A stretch of DNA of 18,098 bases, from positions 1-18,098 of the forward strand of contig JAUJNJ010000100.1 of the NCBI GenBank assembly GCA_030448225.1, written 5' to 3'. Below the pieces are notes generated by a model. It ran no database searches and had not been told where the DNA came from. It saw only the letters and a program-made list of their open reading frames with translations. Both the position numbers and the translations under genes were made by a program. This stretch comes from Phycisphaerae bacterium (GTDB lineage Bacteria; Planctomycetota; Phycisphaerae; Tepidisphaerales; Tepidisphaeraceae). Shown piece after piece: positions 8,177 to 14,992 of this stretch; the first letter of the stretch is position 1, and every line of letters starts with the position of its first letter.

Positions 8177-8938
8177 ATGATCCACCTCACCAACGCGTTC
8201 GACCCGCTCCTGATCGCCGCCCCGCTGGCGTCGGGCGTCGTCACGTTCGCGGGGCTCGTGGCGTACGGCGTGGTGAACCCGCGCACGCGGATCATGGGCC
8301 CGCTCGTTTACCGGGGGCCGGCGGGCGCGGCGGGCGCGGCGCTGACGTTCGACGACGGCCCGACGCCCGGCGGCACCGACCACGTGCTCGACGCGCTGCG
8401 CGACGCGGGCGCGGTCGCGACGTTCTTCGTCGTCGGCCGCAACGTCGAGCGCCACCCGGACCTGCTGCGGCGGATCGACGCCGAGGGGCACGCGGTGGGG
8501 AACCACACGTTCGAGCACTCGCACACCGCGCTGTGGCGGCGGTGGCCCGTGTGGCGCGAGGAGATCCGCCGGGCCGACGACGCGATCGAGCGGGTGATCG
8601 GCCGGCGGCCGGCGATCTTCCGCCCGCCGATGGGGATGAAGACGTGGCACGTGATCAAGTCGGCCCGGCACCACGGGCAGACCGTCGTCACCTGGAACCG
8701 CCGGGCGTGCGACGCCGTGCAGACCGACGCCGCCGCGATCCTGCGGCGCCTCGCCGGCCGCGTGGCGGCGCGGGACATCGTCGTGCTGCACGACGGGATC
8801 GAGCCCCACGCCCGCCCGCGCGACCCCGCCCCGACGGCCGAGGCGATCGGCCCGCTCATCGCCGACATGCGCCGCCGCGGCGTCGAGCCGGCGCGACTCG
8901 ACGCGCTGCTGGGGATCGACGCGTACCGCGCCGGTTGA
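8177..8938 (+). CDS. Polysaccharide deacetylase (NodB domain, CE4)
   Basis: A 253-residue metal-dependent carbohydrate esterase that removes N- or O-acetyl groups from glycans or glycolipids. An N-terminal hydrophobic stretch at about 10-33 looks like a membrane anchor. The NodB motifs are all present: TFDDG at 57-61 (catalytic base Asp59, metal Asp60), HTFEH at 110-114 (metal His110 and His114), RPP at 149-151 and LHDG at 204-207. The ATG at 8177 is chosen because the hydrophobic anchor starts there; the open frame extends back to 8066 through repeat copy A but gives no plausible extra domain. No strong Shine-Dalgarno is visible. The gene is flanked by inverted repeat copies A and B. Context with a glycosyltransferase and acyltransferase suggests an envelope glycan or glycolipid substrate. 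Confidence 0.9.
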   Translation: MIHLTNAFDPLLIAAPLASGVVTFAGLVAYGVVNPRTRIMGPLVYRGPAGAAGAALTFDDGPTPGGTDHVLDALRDAGAVATFFVVGRNVERHPDLLRRIDAEGHAVGNHTFEHSHTALWRRWPVWREEIRRADDAIERVIGRRPAIFRPPMGMKTWHVIKSARHHGQTVVTWNRRACDAVQTDAAAILRRLAGRVAARDIVVLHDGIEPHARPRDPAPTAEAIGPLIADMRRRGVEPARLDALLGIDAYRAG

Positions 8939-8951
8939 TGTCCCAGAGCCT

Positions 8952-8966
8952 ACCGGAGAATCCGGT
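8952..8966. other. Small perfect hairpin after the deacetylase gene
   Basis: ACCGGA, loop GAA, TCCGGT begins 14 bases after the stop and abuts repeat copy B. Together they may form the 3' processing or termination region shared with the convergent glycosyltransferase gene. Confidence 0.35.
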
Positions 8967-8999
8967 CGGCCCCTTTTAGCCGCAGGCCCGAAGGGGCCC
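8965..8999 (-). repeat. Interspersed hairpin repeat, copy B (inverted to copy A)
   Basis: Read on the - strand it starts GGGCCCCTTCGGGCCTGC and ends CTAAAAGGGGCCGAC. It differs from copy A at two positions. It can form two adjacent hairpins (GGCCC/GGGCC and CGGC/GCCG) and lies between convergent 3' ends. Confidence 0.8.
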
Positions 9000-9168
9000 G
9001 CTGCCGTGCCTCCCGCACGAGCACCGGAGCGAAGACCGAGTTGCCCGACGGGGAATACCGGATGTGGAAACGGACCCGGGCTCCGGGAACATCGCCCCTG
9101 AAGCGGCATTGCCGCGCTCGGGCATTCGGATTGATTGCGACCTGCAGGATTGGGCCCAGACGCGGCGG

Positions 9169-10443
9169 TCAGGCGGATTGGGCGGCGGCGTCGTCGGCGG
9201 CCGCCGGGGATTCGTCGGCCCCGTCGCGCGAGAAGACGCGGAACAGCAGGTTGGCGGTGACGAACGTCAGCACCGCCGCCGCCAGGCCGATCATCGCGCC
9301 GCCGACGGCCCACTCGACGAAGACCGTGCGGAACAGCCGTTCCCATCCGCTCCACCCCAGGCCCATGACGTTGAACTGGGATGGCGACGGCCACGACCCG
9401 TGCAACACCGCGTGGCCGAGGCAGATGCCGGCGACGATCAGGATCGGACCGACCGGCGGCGTGGAGAGCTGCGACCCCAGCACCACCGCCAGCGGGTGCA
9501 GGTGCAGGCGCTTGGCGACGTAGACGCTGGCGAGCGTCTGCACCGGGTAGAGCGGCAGGTTCGCGATGAACGCCCCCACCGCCAGGCCCGCCGCCAGCTG
9601 CGTGCGGCCGACCCGGTCGCGGCGCAGTTGCCGCCACACCTCGACGGGGCTGATCCACTGCAGCACGCGCCGCCACAGCGGCCGGCGGTCGGCCGGCGGC
9701 GCGGGCGTCGGGGGCCACTTCGGGTGGGGCCAGGGCAGCAGCGCGCGGAGCATGAGGCGGGCGTGCAGCCCGATCATCCGGATCGAGTCCACCCACGGCC
9801 GGAAATGGCTGACGCGCTCGTCGCCGGGCAGGTAGCGGCAGCGGACCGGCACGTGCACGATCGCGCACCCCGCCCACCCCGCGCGGGTGATGATCTCGGA
9901 CTCGTAGCCGTACCGCCCCGCCCGCGGGCGAACGGCCTCCACGAGGCCGAGCGGGTAGACGCGGAACCCGCACTGGCTGTCCTCGACGCGCACGCCGCTC
10001 TCCATGCGGATGAACAGGTTCGACAGCCGCCGGCCCACCCGGCTGCGGGCGGGGTAGTCGGCGGCGCGGTCGTCGCGGTTGCCGATCACGAGCGCCGCCG
10101 GCGCCGCGCGGGCGGCGGCGACGAAGTCGGGGATCTGCTCGGGGTCGAGTTGGCCGTCGGTGTCGATCGTGACCGCGTGGGTGTGACCGGCCTCACGCGC
10201 CGCGGCGAACCCGGTGCGCATGGCGGCGGCCTTGCCCCGATTGCGCGGGTGGGTCAAAACGCGGGCAAGTCGCCCGGCGGCCCGGTCCGATAAGATCCGG
10301 GGCGTGGCGTCGGTGGAGCCGTCGTCAACGACGAACACCGGCAGGCTGGCGGCCCCGATGCGGTCCAGGACGCCGGCGAGCGTCCGCCCGTTATTGAACG
10401 TCGGCGCGACGACGGCCGGTGCGAACGACGTTGAACTTTCCAT
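9169..10443 (-). CDS. GT2 glycosyltransferase fused to DUF2062 membrane domain
   Basis: A 424-residue protein. The N-terminal half is a GT-A family 2 glycosyltransferase: APTFNNG at 13-19, VVDDGSTD at 38-45, and DTDGQ at 94-98 as the metal/nucleotide-sugar DxD motif. It resembles dolichyl-phosphate mannosyltransferase-like enzymes. Residues of about 260-405 match DUF2062, with hydrophobic helices (around LAAGLAVGAFIANLPLYPV, 283-301, and later segments), so it acts at the inner membrane, probably on a lipid-linked acceptor. The ATG at 10443 is preferred over an upstream frame start at 10509, because the latter would overlap the divergent acyltransferase start and adds no conserved sequence. 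No strong Shine-Dalgarno is seen. Only 48 bp separate the two divergent genes, so they probably share a promoter region. The sugar and acceptor are unknown. Confidence 0.9.
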   Translation of the reverse strand: MESSTSFAPAVVAPTFNNGRTLAGVLDRIGAASLPVFVVDDGSTDATPRILSDRAAGRLARVLTHPRNRGKAAAMRTGFAAAREAGHTHAVTIDTDGQLDPEQIPDFVAAARAAPAALVIGNRDDRAADYPARSRVGRRLSNLFIRMESGVRVEDSQCGFRVYPLGLVEAVRPRAGRYGYESEIITRAGWAGCAIVHVPVRCRYLPGDERVSHFRPWVDSIRMIGLHARLMLRALLPWPHPKWPPTPAPPADRRPLWRRVLQWISPVEVWRQLRRDRVGRTQLAAGLAVGAFIANLPLYPVQTLASVYVAKRLHLHPLAVVLGSQLSTPPVGPILIVAGICLGHAVLHGSWPSPSQFNVMGLGWSGWERLFRTVFVEWAVGGAMIGLAAAVLTFVTANLLFRVFSRDGADESPAAADDAAAQSA

Positions 10444-10491
10444 GGGAAGAGCGAGAATTCCCAGTCGTCTTACGCGAAGGATGGGTGGCCC
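10444..10491. promoter_or_regulatory. 48-bp divergent promoter region (inferred)
   Basis: This gap lies between the divergent glycosyltransferase and acyltransferase genes. AAGGA at 10477-10481 serves the GTG at 10492. No clear -10/-35 pair was recognised; the promoter role is inferred from gene orientation. Confidence 0.3.
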
Positions 10492-11328
10492 GTGTTGACC
10501 GAACCCCAAGTCGAACGCCGGACGCCGTCGTACAGCCCCGCGAACCTATCCGCGCCGGCGGCGCCCGTCAATCCGTTGCCGACGCCCCCGCGCGTGCGCC
10601 GGCCCCGCCGGGTCGACGCGCTGCCGCACCGGCCGCTGCGGTCGGCGGCGCTGGGGGTGAGTTACCGCTTCCTCTACGCGGTCGCGCGGTTCATCCGCGT
10701 GCAGACGCTCCACATCCACACGATCAACCCCGAGGCGGTCCGTCGCACCGGCGGCTACATCCTGACGCCGACGCACCTGAGCCACCTCGAGCCGATCCTG
10801 CTCGCCGCGCTCAACCCGCGCAAGGTCGACTGGATGGCGCGGGTGGAGTTCTACCGAATCTGGGCGATCCGCTGGCTGCTCGACTTCACCGACTGCTTCC
10901 CGGTCAACCGCTTCGGCGTGCCGGTCAGCTCGATCCGGGCGGCGGTCGCCCGCGCCCGCGCCGGGCGCATCGTCGGAATCTTCCCCGAGGGAGGCGTGGC
11001 GCAGGGGCCGGACTTCGTCTGCCGCGGCGGGCGGATGAAGGAGGGCGCGTGCCTCGTGTCGCGCCTGTCGGGCGTGCCGATCGTGCCGTGCGTCGTCCTG
11101 GGCACGCACCGCCTGAACACGCCGGCGCCGTGGGTCCCGTTCCGCTTCTTCCCCCCGCGCCGCACCCACTTGTGGGTCGCCTACGGCCGCCCGATCGAGC
11201 CGCGCCTCGACGAGCCCAACGTGCGGCGGGCGCGAAAGCTCCAGGCCGACGAACTGCGTGCGGAGTACCGCCGGCTCTACCACCAGTTGCTTGAACAATA
11301 CGGGTTCGACGACACCGTCGCGCCATGA
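10492..11328 (+). CDS. Lysophospholipid-type acyltransferase (PlsC-like), GTG start
   Basis: A 278-residue LPLAT-family enzyme that transfers an acyl chain to a lipid or glycolipid hydroxyl at the inner membrane. The block I catalytic site reads HLSHLE (95-100), an HX4E form of the usual HX4D. FPEGG at 164-168 is the acyl-acceptor phosphate-binding motif. A Pro/Arg-rich N-terminal extension of about 45 residues precedes the fold. The start is GTG at 10492 with AAGGA ten bases upstream; an adjacent TTG at 10495 is also possible. Its divergent partner is the GT2-DUF2062 gene. Aryl-polyene-type clusters commonly carry such acyltransferases to attach the polyene acyl chain to a lipid anchor, so a role with the region 1 cluster is possible but unproven. 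Confidence 0.88.
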   Translation: MLTEPQVERRTPSYSPANLSAPAAPVNPLPTPPRVRRPRRVDALPHRPLRSAALGVSYRFLYAVARFIRVQTLHIHTINPEAVRRTGGYILTPTHLSHLEPILLAALNPRKVDWMARVEFYRIWAIRWLLDFTDCFPVNRFGVPVSSIRAAVARARAGRIVGIFPEGGVAQGPDFVCRGGRMKEGACLVSRLSGVPIVPCVVLGTHRLNTPAPWVPFRFFPPRRTHLWVAYGRPIEPRLDEPNVRRARKLQADELRAEYRRLYHQLLEQYGFDDTVAP

Positions 11329-11575
11329 AGGCGGATCATGAATGAGTCGACCACCGCGACTCGACATCGCCCCTCCCGTTTCGTGCCGATACAAATGACC
11401 CACACACGCCCCGTTTCGCCGCAGACCCGCAGAGCCCGCTGACCGGGTGTTCTGATGGGCTAACCGGGGATCGGCGGGGGCGCGCGTCCGGGGTCGTCGC
11501 AACGTACGTCGTCCTGAGCGGGTAACACCCTGTCCGAGCACTTCCGACCCCCGGCAAAAGAAGAGGAGCAGCGCG
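11329..11575. other. Intergenic region with repeat copy D
   Basis: The 247-bp gap between the acyltransferase and the secreted-protein gene holds repeat copy D (11408-11439). AGAGGAG lies at 11562-11568, seven bases before the ATG at 11576. No gene was recognised in it. Confidence 0.45.
11408..11439 (-). repeat. Interspersed hairpin repeat, copy D
   Basis: On the - strand it reads GCGGGCTCTGCGGGTCTG and then CGGCGAAACGGGGC. It differs from copy C (16049-16081) at two positions over their shared core and belongs to the same family as copies A and B. It lies 80 bp after the acyltransferase stop. Confidence 0.7.
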
Positions 11576-12340
11576 ATGGCGACGACGATGACGACGATCC
11601 GTAAGACGTGGCTCACGCTGGGCCTCTGCCTGCTGGCCGCGCCGATCTGGTTATTGGCGGCGGACGAGAAGAGGCCGGGCCGGCAAAGGAAGTCGGAGGG
11701 GCTGCCGCTGGTGTTCACGAGGACTTCAGCGACGGCGAGAAGGGGATGGCAGCGTTTCGAGTTCACGGACCGCAAGGCGTGGGAGTGGAAGGACCTCGCG
11801 CACTCGCGGGGGGCGACAAGCCCACGCCGCTGTTCGACGGCGACGGGTTCCTGTCGCTGTCGGGCAAGAGCAAGTACGCGCGCCCGTCCGCAGCCCGCTG
11901 AACATCGCGTGGGTGAAGGACCTCAAGGCCGGGCTGTTCGTGATGGAGGCGAAGCTGCGCAGCACGGTCCGCGATTACGGCCCGCGACGTCTGCCTGTTC
12001 TTCGGCGGGGTCGACCCGAGCCACTTCTTCTACGTCCACGTCGCCAAGGTCGCCGACCCGCACGCCAACAGCATCTTCCTCGTCAACGGCCAGCCGCGTC
12101 AGCGTCGCGACGAAGACGACGAAGGGCACGAACTGGGACGACGCCTGGCACACCGTGCGGATCGTCCGCCAGAAGTCCGGGCGGACCGAGGTCTTCTTCG
12201 ACGGCCGGAGCATCATGACCGGCGACCGCACCGAGTTCCCGCAGGGCCGCGTCGGCGTCGGCTCGTTCGACGACACGGCCGACTTCACCGAACTCACCCG
12301 TGTGGGGAGACGGGGGAGTAGTTCGGTGGTGGAGCGGTAG
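11576..12340 (+). CDS. Secreted LamG/DUF1080-like domain protein (frameshifted here)
   Basis: The ATG at 11576 has a good Shine-Dalgarno. The N terminus is a Sec signal peptide (TWLTLGLCLLAAPIWLLA). After that the frame changes at about 11719, 11743, 11810, 11884, 11982, 12094 and 12298, almost all at runs of C or G. The rebuilt protein contains RFEFTDRKAWEWKDLA, PLNIAWVKDLKAG, RDVCLFFGGVDPSHFFYVHV, then NWDDAWHTVRIV and GRVGVGSFDD. This is the concanavalin-like beta-sandwich seen in planctomycete DUF1080/LamG secreted proteins, which often bind or cleave polysaccharides. With one further G-run correction the protein would end VWGDGE at a TAG at 12319-12321; in the sequence as given the frame ends at 12340. 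No catalytic residue can be assigned. The good match across many shifts argues for sequence error, not decay. Confidence 0.6.
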   Translation: MATTMTTIRKTWLTLGLCLLAAPIWLLAADEKRPGRQRKSEGLPLVFTRTSATARRGWQRFEFTDRKAWEWKDLAHSRGATSPRRCSTATGSCRCRARASTRARPQPAEHRVGEGPQGRAVRDGGEAAQHGPRLRPATSACSSAGSTRATSSTSTSPRSPTRTPTASSSSTASRVSVATKTTKGTNWDDAWHTVRIVRQKSGRTEVFFDGRSIMTGDRTEFPQGRVGVGSFDDTADFTELTRVGRRGSSSVVER

Positions 12341-12524
12341 AGTGGTGAGCAACGCGCATCCTTTAGCGGCCTGCCCACCTTTGTTGGGCGGGGGCGCGTG
12401 CGCTGGCGTCGTTCGCGACGAACGACGGGACTCACCCCTCGTCACGCAAGTGTTTCAGAAACATTGAACGACGTCGTCACGGGTGTTCAGCAGGGCGTGG
12501 CGGCGGCGATAGAATGCGTCGGCC
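12341..12524. other. Intergenic region before the lipid-modification genes
   Basis: The 184-bp gap holds a hairpin at 12370-12392. A TAGAAT at 12510-12515, ten bases before the GTG start, resembles a -10 box, but no convincing -35 was found at the right spacing. Confidence 0.3.
12370..12392. terminator. Hairpin downstream of the secreted-protein gene
   Basis: CCTGCCCA, loop CCTTTGT, TGGGCGGG: an 8-bp stem with one G-U pair. Together with the preceding CCTTTAGCGG it resembles a degenerate member of the repeat family (compare CCTTTTAGCCG in copy B). No T-run follows. Confidence 0.4.
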
Positions 12525-13267
12525 GTGAGTGACCTCTTCTACAGCGTCGTCCGCAACTCCGGCTACCACATCGTCTGGTTCTCGTCGTCGCCGGTCATCC
12601 CTGCAGAGAGCGGATCGCCCCCACCGGCGGCATGATCCTGGCCGCGAATCACTCCAGCCACTACGACGTCCCGCTGCTGTACTACGCCAGCCCGCGGAAC
12701 ATCGACTTCATCAGCATCGTGGAGATCATGCCGCCCGGTGCTCCGGTGGATCTTCCGCGGCATGAACGCGCTGCCGCACGACCGGAGCCGAACCGACGTC
12801 ACCACCGCCCGGGCCGCGATCGAGCGGCTGCGCCGGGGGCGGGTGGTGGGGATCTTCCCCGAGGGGCACGTCCGCACCGGGCGCGGCGTCGCTCCTGCAC
12901 GGGGCGAGTTCAAGCCGGGCGTGGCGACAGCGCAGGCGTCGGGGGCGCCCGGTCGTCCCCACCGTGATCCTGGGGACGTCCGCCTACTCACGATTCAAGA
13001 GTTACCTCCCGCTGCCGCACCCGCTGGGGGCGGCGTTCGGGGAGCCGATCCGGGTGCGGCAGGACCTGGACCCCGCCCCCGCCCGCCGCGGCGTTCCTGG
13101 CGGACCTGCGGGCGGCGTTCGACGCGCTGCACGCGGAGCTTCGCGAGGCGATGGGCCGGCACGCGCGCTGCCGGCGCGCGCACCGCCCGCGCGGGCCGGC
13201 GGCCGGCGGCGGCGCGCCGGCGTCGAAAATCGACGCGACGTTGGTAGACTTCGCCGGCCACCCATGA
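12525..13267 (+). CDS. 1-acylglycerol-3-phosphate acyltransferase-like protein (frameshifted here)
   Basis: A PlsC-family acyltransferase read from GTG at 12525 (MSDLFYSVVRNSGYHIVW). The frame changes near 12600, 12736, 12890, 12904, 12950 and 13087. Once rejoined, the hallmark blocks are all present: AANHSSHYDVPLL (HX4D catalytic motif), FRGMNALPHDRSR, VVGIFPEGHVRTGRG (FPEG acceptor motif), and VPTVILGTSAYSRFK. The C-terminal helix reads AAFLADLRAAFDALHAEL. Most shifts are one-base changes in short C or G runs. The final frame ends in TGA at 13265-13267, overlapping the methyltransferase ATG at 13264 as ATGA. That coupling independently supports the rebuilt 3' frame. The enzyme should acylate a lysophospholipid or related lipid at the inner membrane. 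It is the second such acyltransferase in the window, and unlike the first it keeps the Asp of HX4D. Confidence 0.68.
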
Positions 13268-14082
13268 CGACGGACCCATCGACCGACACCCTCGTGCCCC
13301 ACCCGCCGCTCGCGCCCTACTACGCCGGCGAGTCGCAGCGGCGGGGCTTTGTCTCGCGCATCTTCGACCGCACGGCCGGCGACTACGAGCGGATCGAGTT
13401 GCTGGATGGCGCTCGGCACCGGCGGGTGGTACCGCCGCCGGAGCGGCTCGTGCGTGGGCCTGCGGCCGGGGATGCGTGCTCGACGTGGCGGCGGGCACCG
13501 GCCTCGTCGCGCGCGCGAGGCGCACGGCGTGGCCGGCGCGGGCGGCGCGGTGATCGGCCTCGACCCCAGCGCCCCGGCATGCTCGCGCTGCGCCGCCGCC
13601 CGCCCGGCCGCCGCCCGCCCGGCCGCCGCCCGCCCGACGGCGCGGGCCGCGCCGCGCCGGCGCGGTGTCGTTCGTCCGCGGCGTCGCCGAGCGACTCCCG
13701 TTCCCCGACTCGCACTTCGACTTCTCCAGCATGGGGTACGCGGCCACGTCTCCGGACATCGACGCCACGTTTCCGCGAGTTCCGCCGGGTGCTGCGGCCC
13801 GGCGGCACGGCGTGCGTGCTGGAGATCACCCGGCCGACGCGGCGGATCGCGTTGACGCTCATGCGGTACATGCGTGGCATCGTCCCCGCCTTCTCGCGCA
13901 TCGCCCCGCGGCGGCCCGACCGGGCGGCCGACACCAGGTGCTGGGGGCAGTACTACTGGGACACGATCGAGGTGTGCGTCCGCAGAACGTGCTCGACGCG
14001 ATGGGGTCGCCGGCTTCGACGGCGTGGGCCGCACGTGGAACTCGGCGTGTTCTCCGCCTACACCGGGCGGCGGCCCGCGTGA
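13264..14082 (+). CDS. UbiE/MenG-like SAM-dependent methyltransferase (frameshifted here)
   Basis: A class I methyltransferase of about 270 residues. The N terminus in the starting frame includes YYAGESQRRGFVSRIFDRTA. After a shift near 13404 come MALGTGGWYRRR and GLRPGM. The SAM-binding motif I, LDVAAGTGLVA, is at about 13478-13510, and GLDPS follows at 13556-13570. Then VRGVAERLPFPDSHFDFSSM (motif II region, from about 13670), FREFRRVLRPGG, ITRPTRRIALTLMRYMRGIV, YWDTIE, and finally HVELGVFSAYTGRRPA at the stop. This order is that of the demethylmenaquinone/ubiquinone methyltransferase family. At least ten frame changes are needed. The middle carries a 15-bp tandem repeat (13597-13641). The start overlaps the acyltransferase stop (ATGA). 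The substrate could be a quinone or a cluster aromatic; the lipid-operon context does not decide. Confidence 0.65.
   Translation: MTTDPSTDTLVPHPPLAPYYAGESQRRGFVSRIFDRTAGDYERIELLDGARHRRVVPPPERLVRGPAAGDACSTWRRAPASSRARGARRGRRGRRGDRPRPQRPGMLALRRRPPGRRPPGRRPPDGAGRAAPARCRSSAASPSDSRSPTRTSTSPAWGTRPRLRTSTPRFREFRRVLRPGGTACVLEITRPTRRIALTLMRYMRGIVPAFSRIAPRRPDRAADTRCWGQYYWDTIEVCVRRTCSTRWGRRLRRRGPHVELGVFSAYTGRRPA
13597..13641 (+). repeat. 15-bp GC tandem repeat, about three copies
   Basis: A unit close to GCCGCCGCCCGCCCG is repeated three times in a row inside the methyltransferase gene. In one frame it encodes AAARP repeated. It falls between the SAM-binding motifs and the conserved VRGVAERLPF block, where family members have a variable linker. 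The exact boundaries are approximate. Confidence 0.6.
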
Positions 14083-14099
14083 CGAAAGATCAAACCGCG

Positions 14100-14774
14100 A
14101 TGAAAAGCCTTCTCGACATGGTTCGCGCGATGACCCGCCGTCCGCGGCCGACGGCCGCACCTGCTAAGTGGCCGGGCCACCCGGATTCTTCGGCCGCGCG
14201 GCGACGCCTCGCCCCCCGTCATGCGCTGGCGCTCGTAGCGATGTTCTTCGTCGGCACCGCCGCCGCGCCCCGCGGACACGGTCGACGCGGCGGGGAACTT
14301 CCCGCAGGGCCTGTGGACGCTCCAGCTCTACGGCGGGTACATGGACGAGCTCGGGCCGTACGACCAGGAGATCACGTTCGGCACGGGCGGCGTCGGGTAC
14401 TTCGTGCTGGAAAACCTGTCGTTCAACGCCGAGATCAGCGCCTGGGACGTCAACCAGCCCGGCGACGACGCGCGTTCGCCGGCATGGCGGCATTCATGAT
14501 CCGCCACCACGCCGTGCAGTTCGAGGGCGGCTCGTTCTTCCTCGACGTCGGCGAGTCGGTCTTCGAGGCGGACAACCCCGTCCCCGAGGAAGGCACCACG
14601 TTCAACTTCGTCTTCCAGTTCGGCGGCGGGTTCACGTTCCAGCTCGCCGACCACGCCCACCTCATGACCGGCGTCCGCTACTTCCACCTCTCCAACGCCG
14701 ACCGCGAGGGCGACGCCCGCAACCCGGCGATGAACGGCATCCAGGGGTTCGTCGGCGTGATGTTCACGTTCTGA
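14100..14774 (+). CDS. PagL-like lipid A 3-O-deacylase / acyloxyacyl hydrolase (frameshifted here)
   Basis: An outer-membrane beta-barrel protein of about 224 residues. From ATG at 14100 a long basic N region is followed by a hydrophobic stretch (HALALVAMFFVGTAA), an export signal. A shift at about 14269 (extra C) leads into NFPQGLWTLQLYGGYMDELG and VGYFVLENLSFNAEISAW; a second at about 14470 returns to the original frame. The barrel continues with alternating strands and ends in Phe (VGVMFTF), as outer-membrane proteins do. YFHLSNAD contains the His-x-Ser pair that forms the PagL active site. PagL-type enzymes remove the 3-linked acyl chain of lipid A. The gene lies 17 bp after the methyltransferase stop, so it is probably the third gene of an operon with the acyltransferase and methyltransferase. 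The family call is firm; the substrate is inferred. Confidence 0.75.
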   Translation: MKSLLDMVRAMTRRPRPTAAPAKWPGHPDSSAARRRLAPRHALALVAMFFVGTAAAPRGHGRRGGELPAGPVDAPALRRVHGRARAVRPGDHVRHGRRRVLRAGKPVVQRRDQRLGRQPARRRRAFAGMAAFMIRHHAVQFEGGSFFLDVGESVFEADNPVPEEGTTFNFVFQFGGGFTFQLADHAHLMTGVRYFHLSNADREGDARNPAMNGIQGFVGVMFTF

Positions 14775-14992
14775 AATCGGTTGAACCGCGGAGGACGGCG
14801 GAGGGTTGTTCAACCACAGGTTTCGCAGATGGCGCGAATGAGCGCTTTCCCCGCGGGGGCGCGAGACGCCGACGCGACGAGACCGCAAGCGCCCACGTTG
14901 CCGTCCCCGCGCGGCGACGGGACCGAAACGGTCACACGCTGTTTCCTCAGAAGCCTTCTCCGCGCGCTCCGCGCCTCCGCGTTTCAGCCTGA
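14775..14992. repeat. Non-coding stretch with imperfect inverted-repeat ends
   Basis: Left end: GAACCGCGGAGGACGGCGG at about 14783-14801. Right end, on the - strand: GAAACGCGGAGGCGCGGAGC at about 14966-14985. The two are similar in inverted orientation, about 200 bp apart. In between is CAACCACAGGTTTCGCAGAT (14811-14830), a wording often met in bacterial intergenic repeats. It could be a degenerate miniature element or a bidirectional termination region between convergent genes. No gene was recognised. Confidence 0.45.

Noticed and set aside
13597..13641. CRISPR-like repeat
   Set aside because: The units are 15 bp and directly adjacent with no spacers, and they lie inside a coding gene.
11667..14470. 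Programmed ribosomal frameshifting across several genes
   Set aside because: There are too many sites, in both directions, mostly at ordinary C or G runs without a shared slippery sequence or a downstream structure. Homopolymer sequencing error is simpler.
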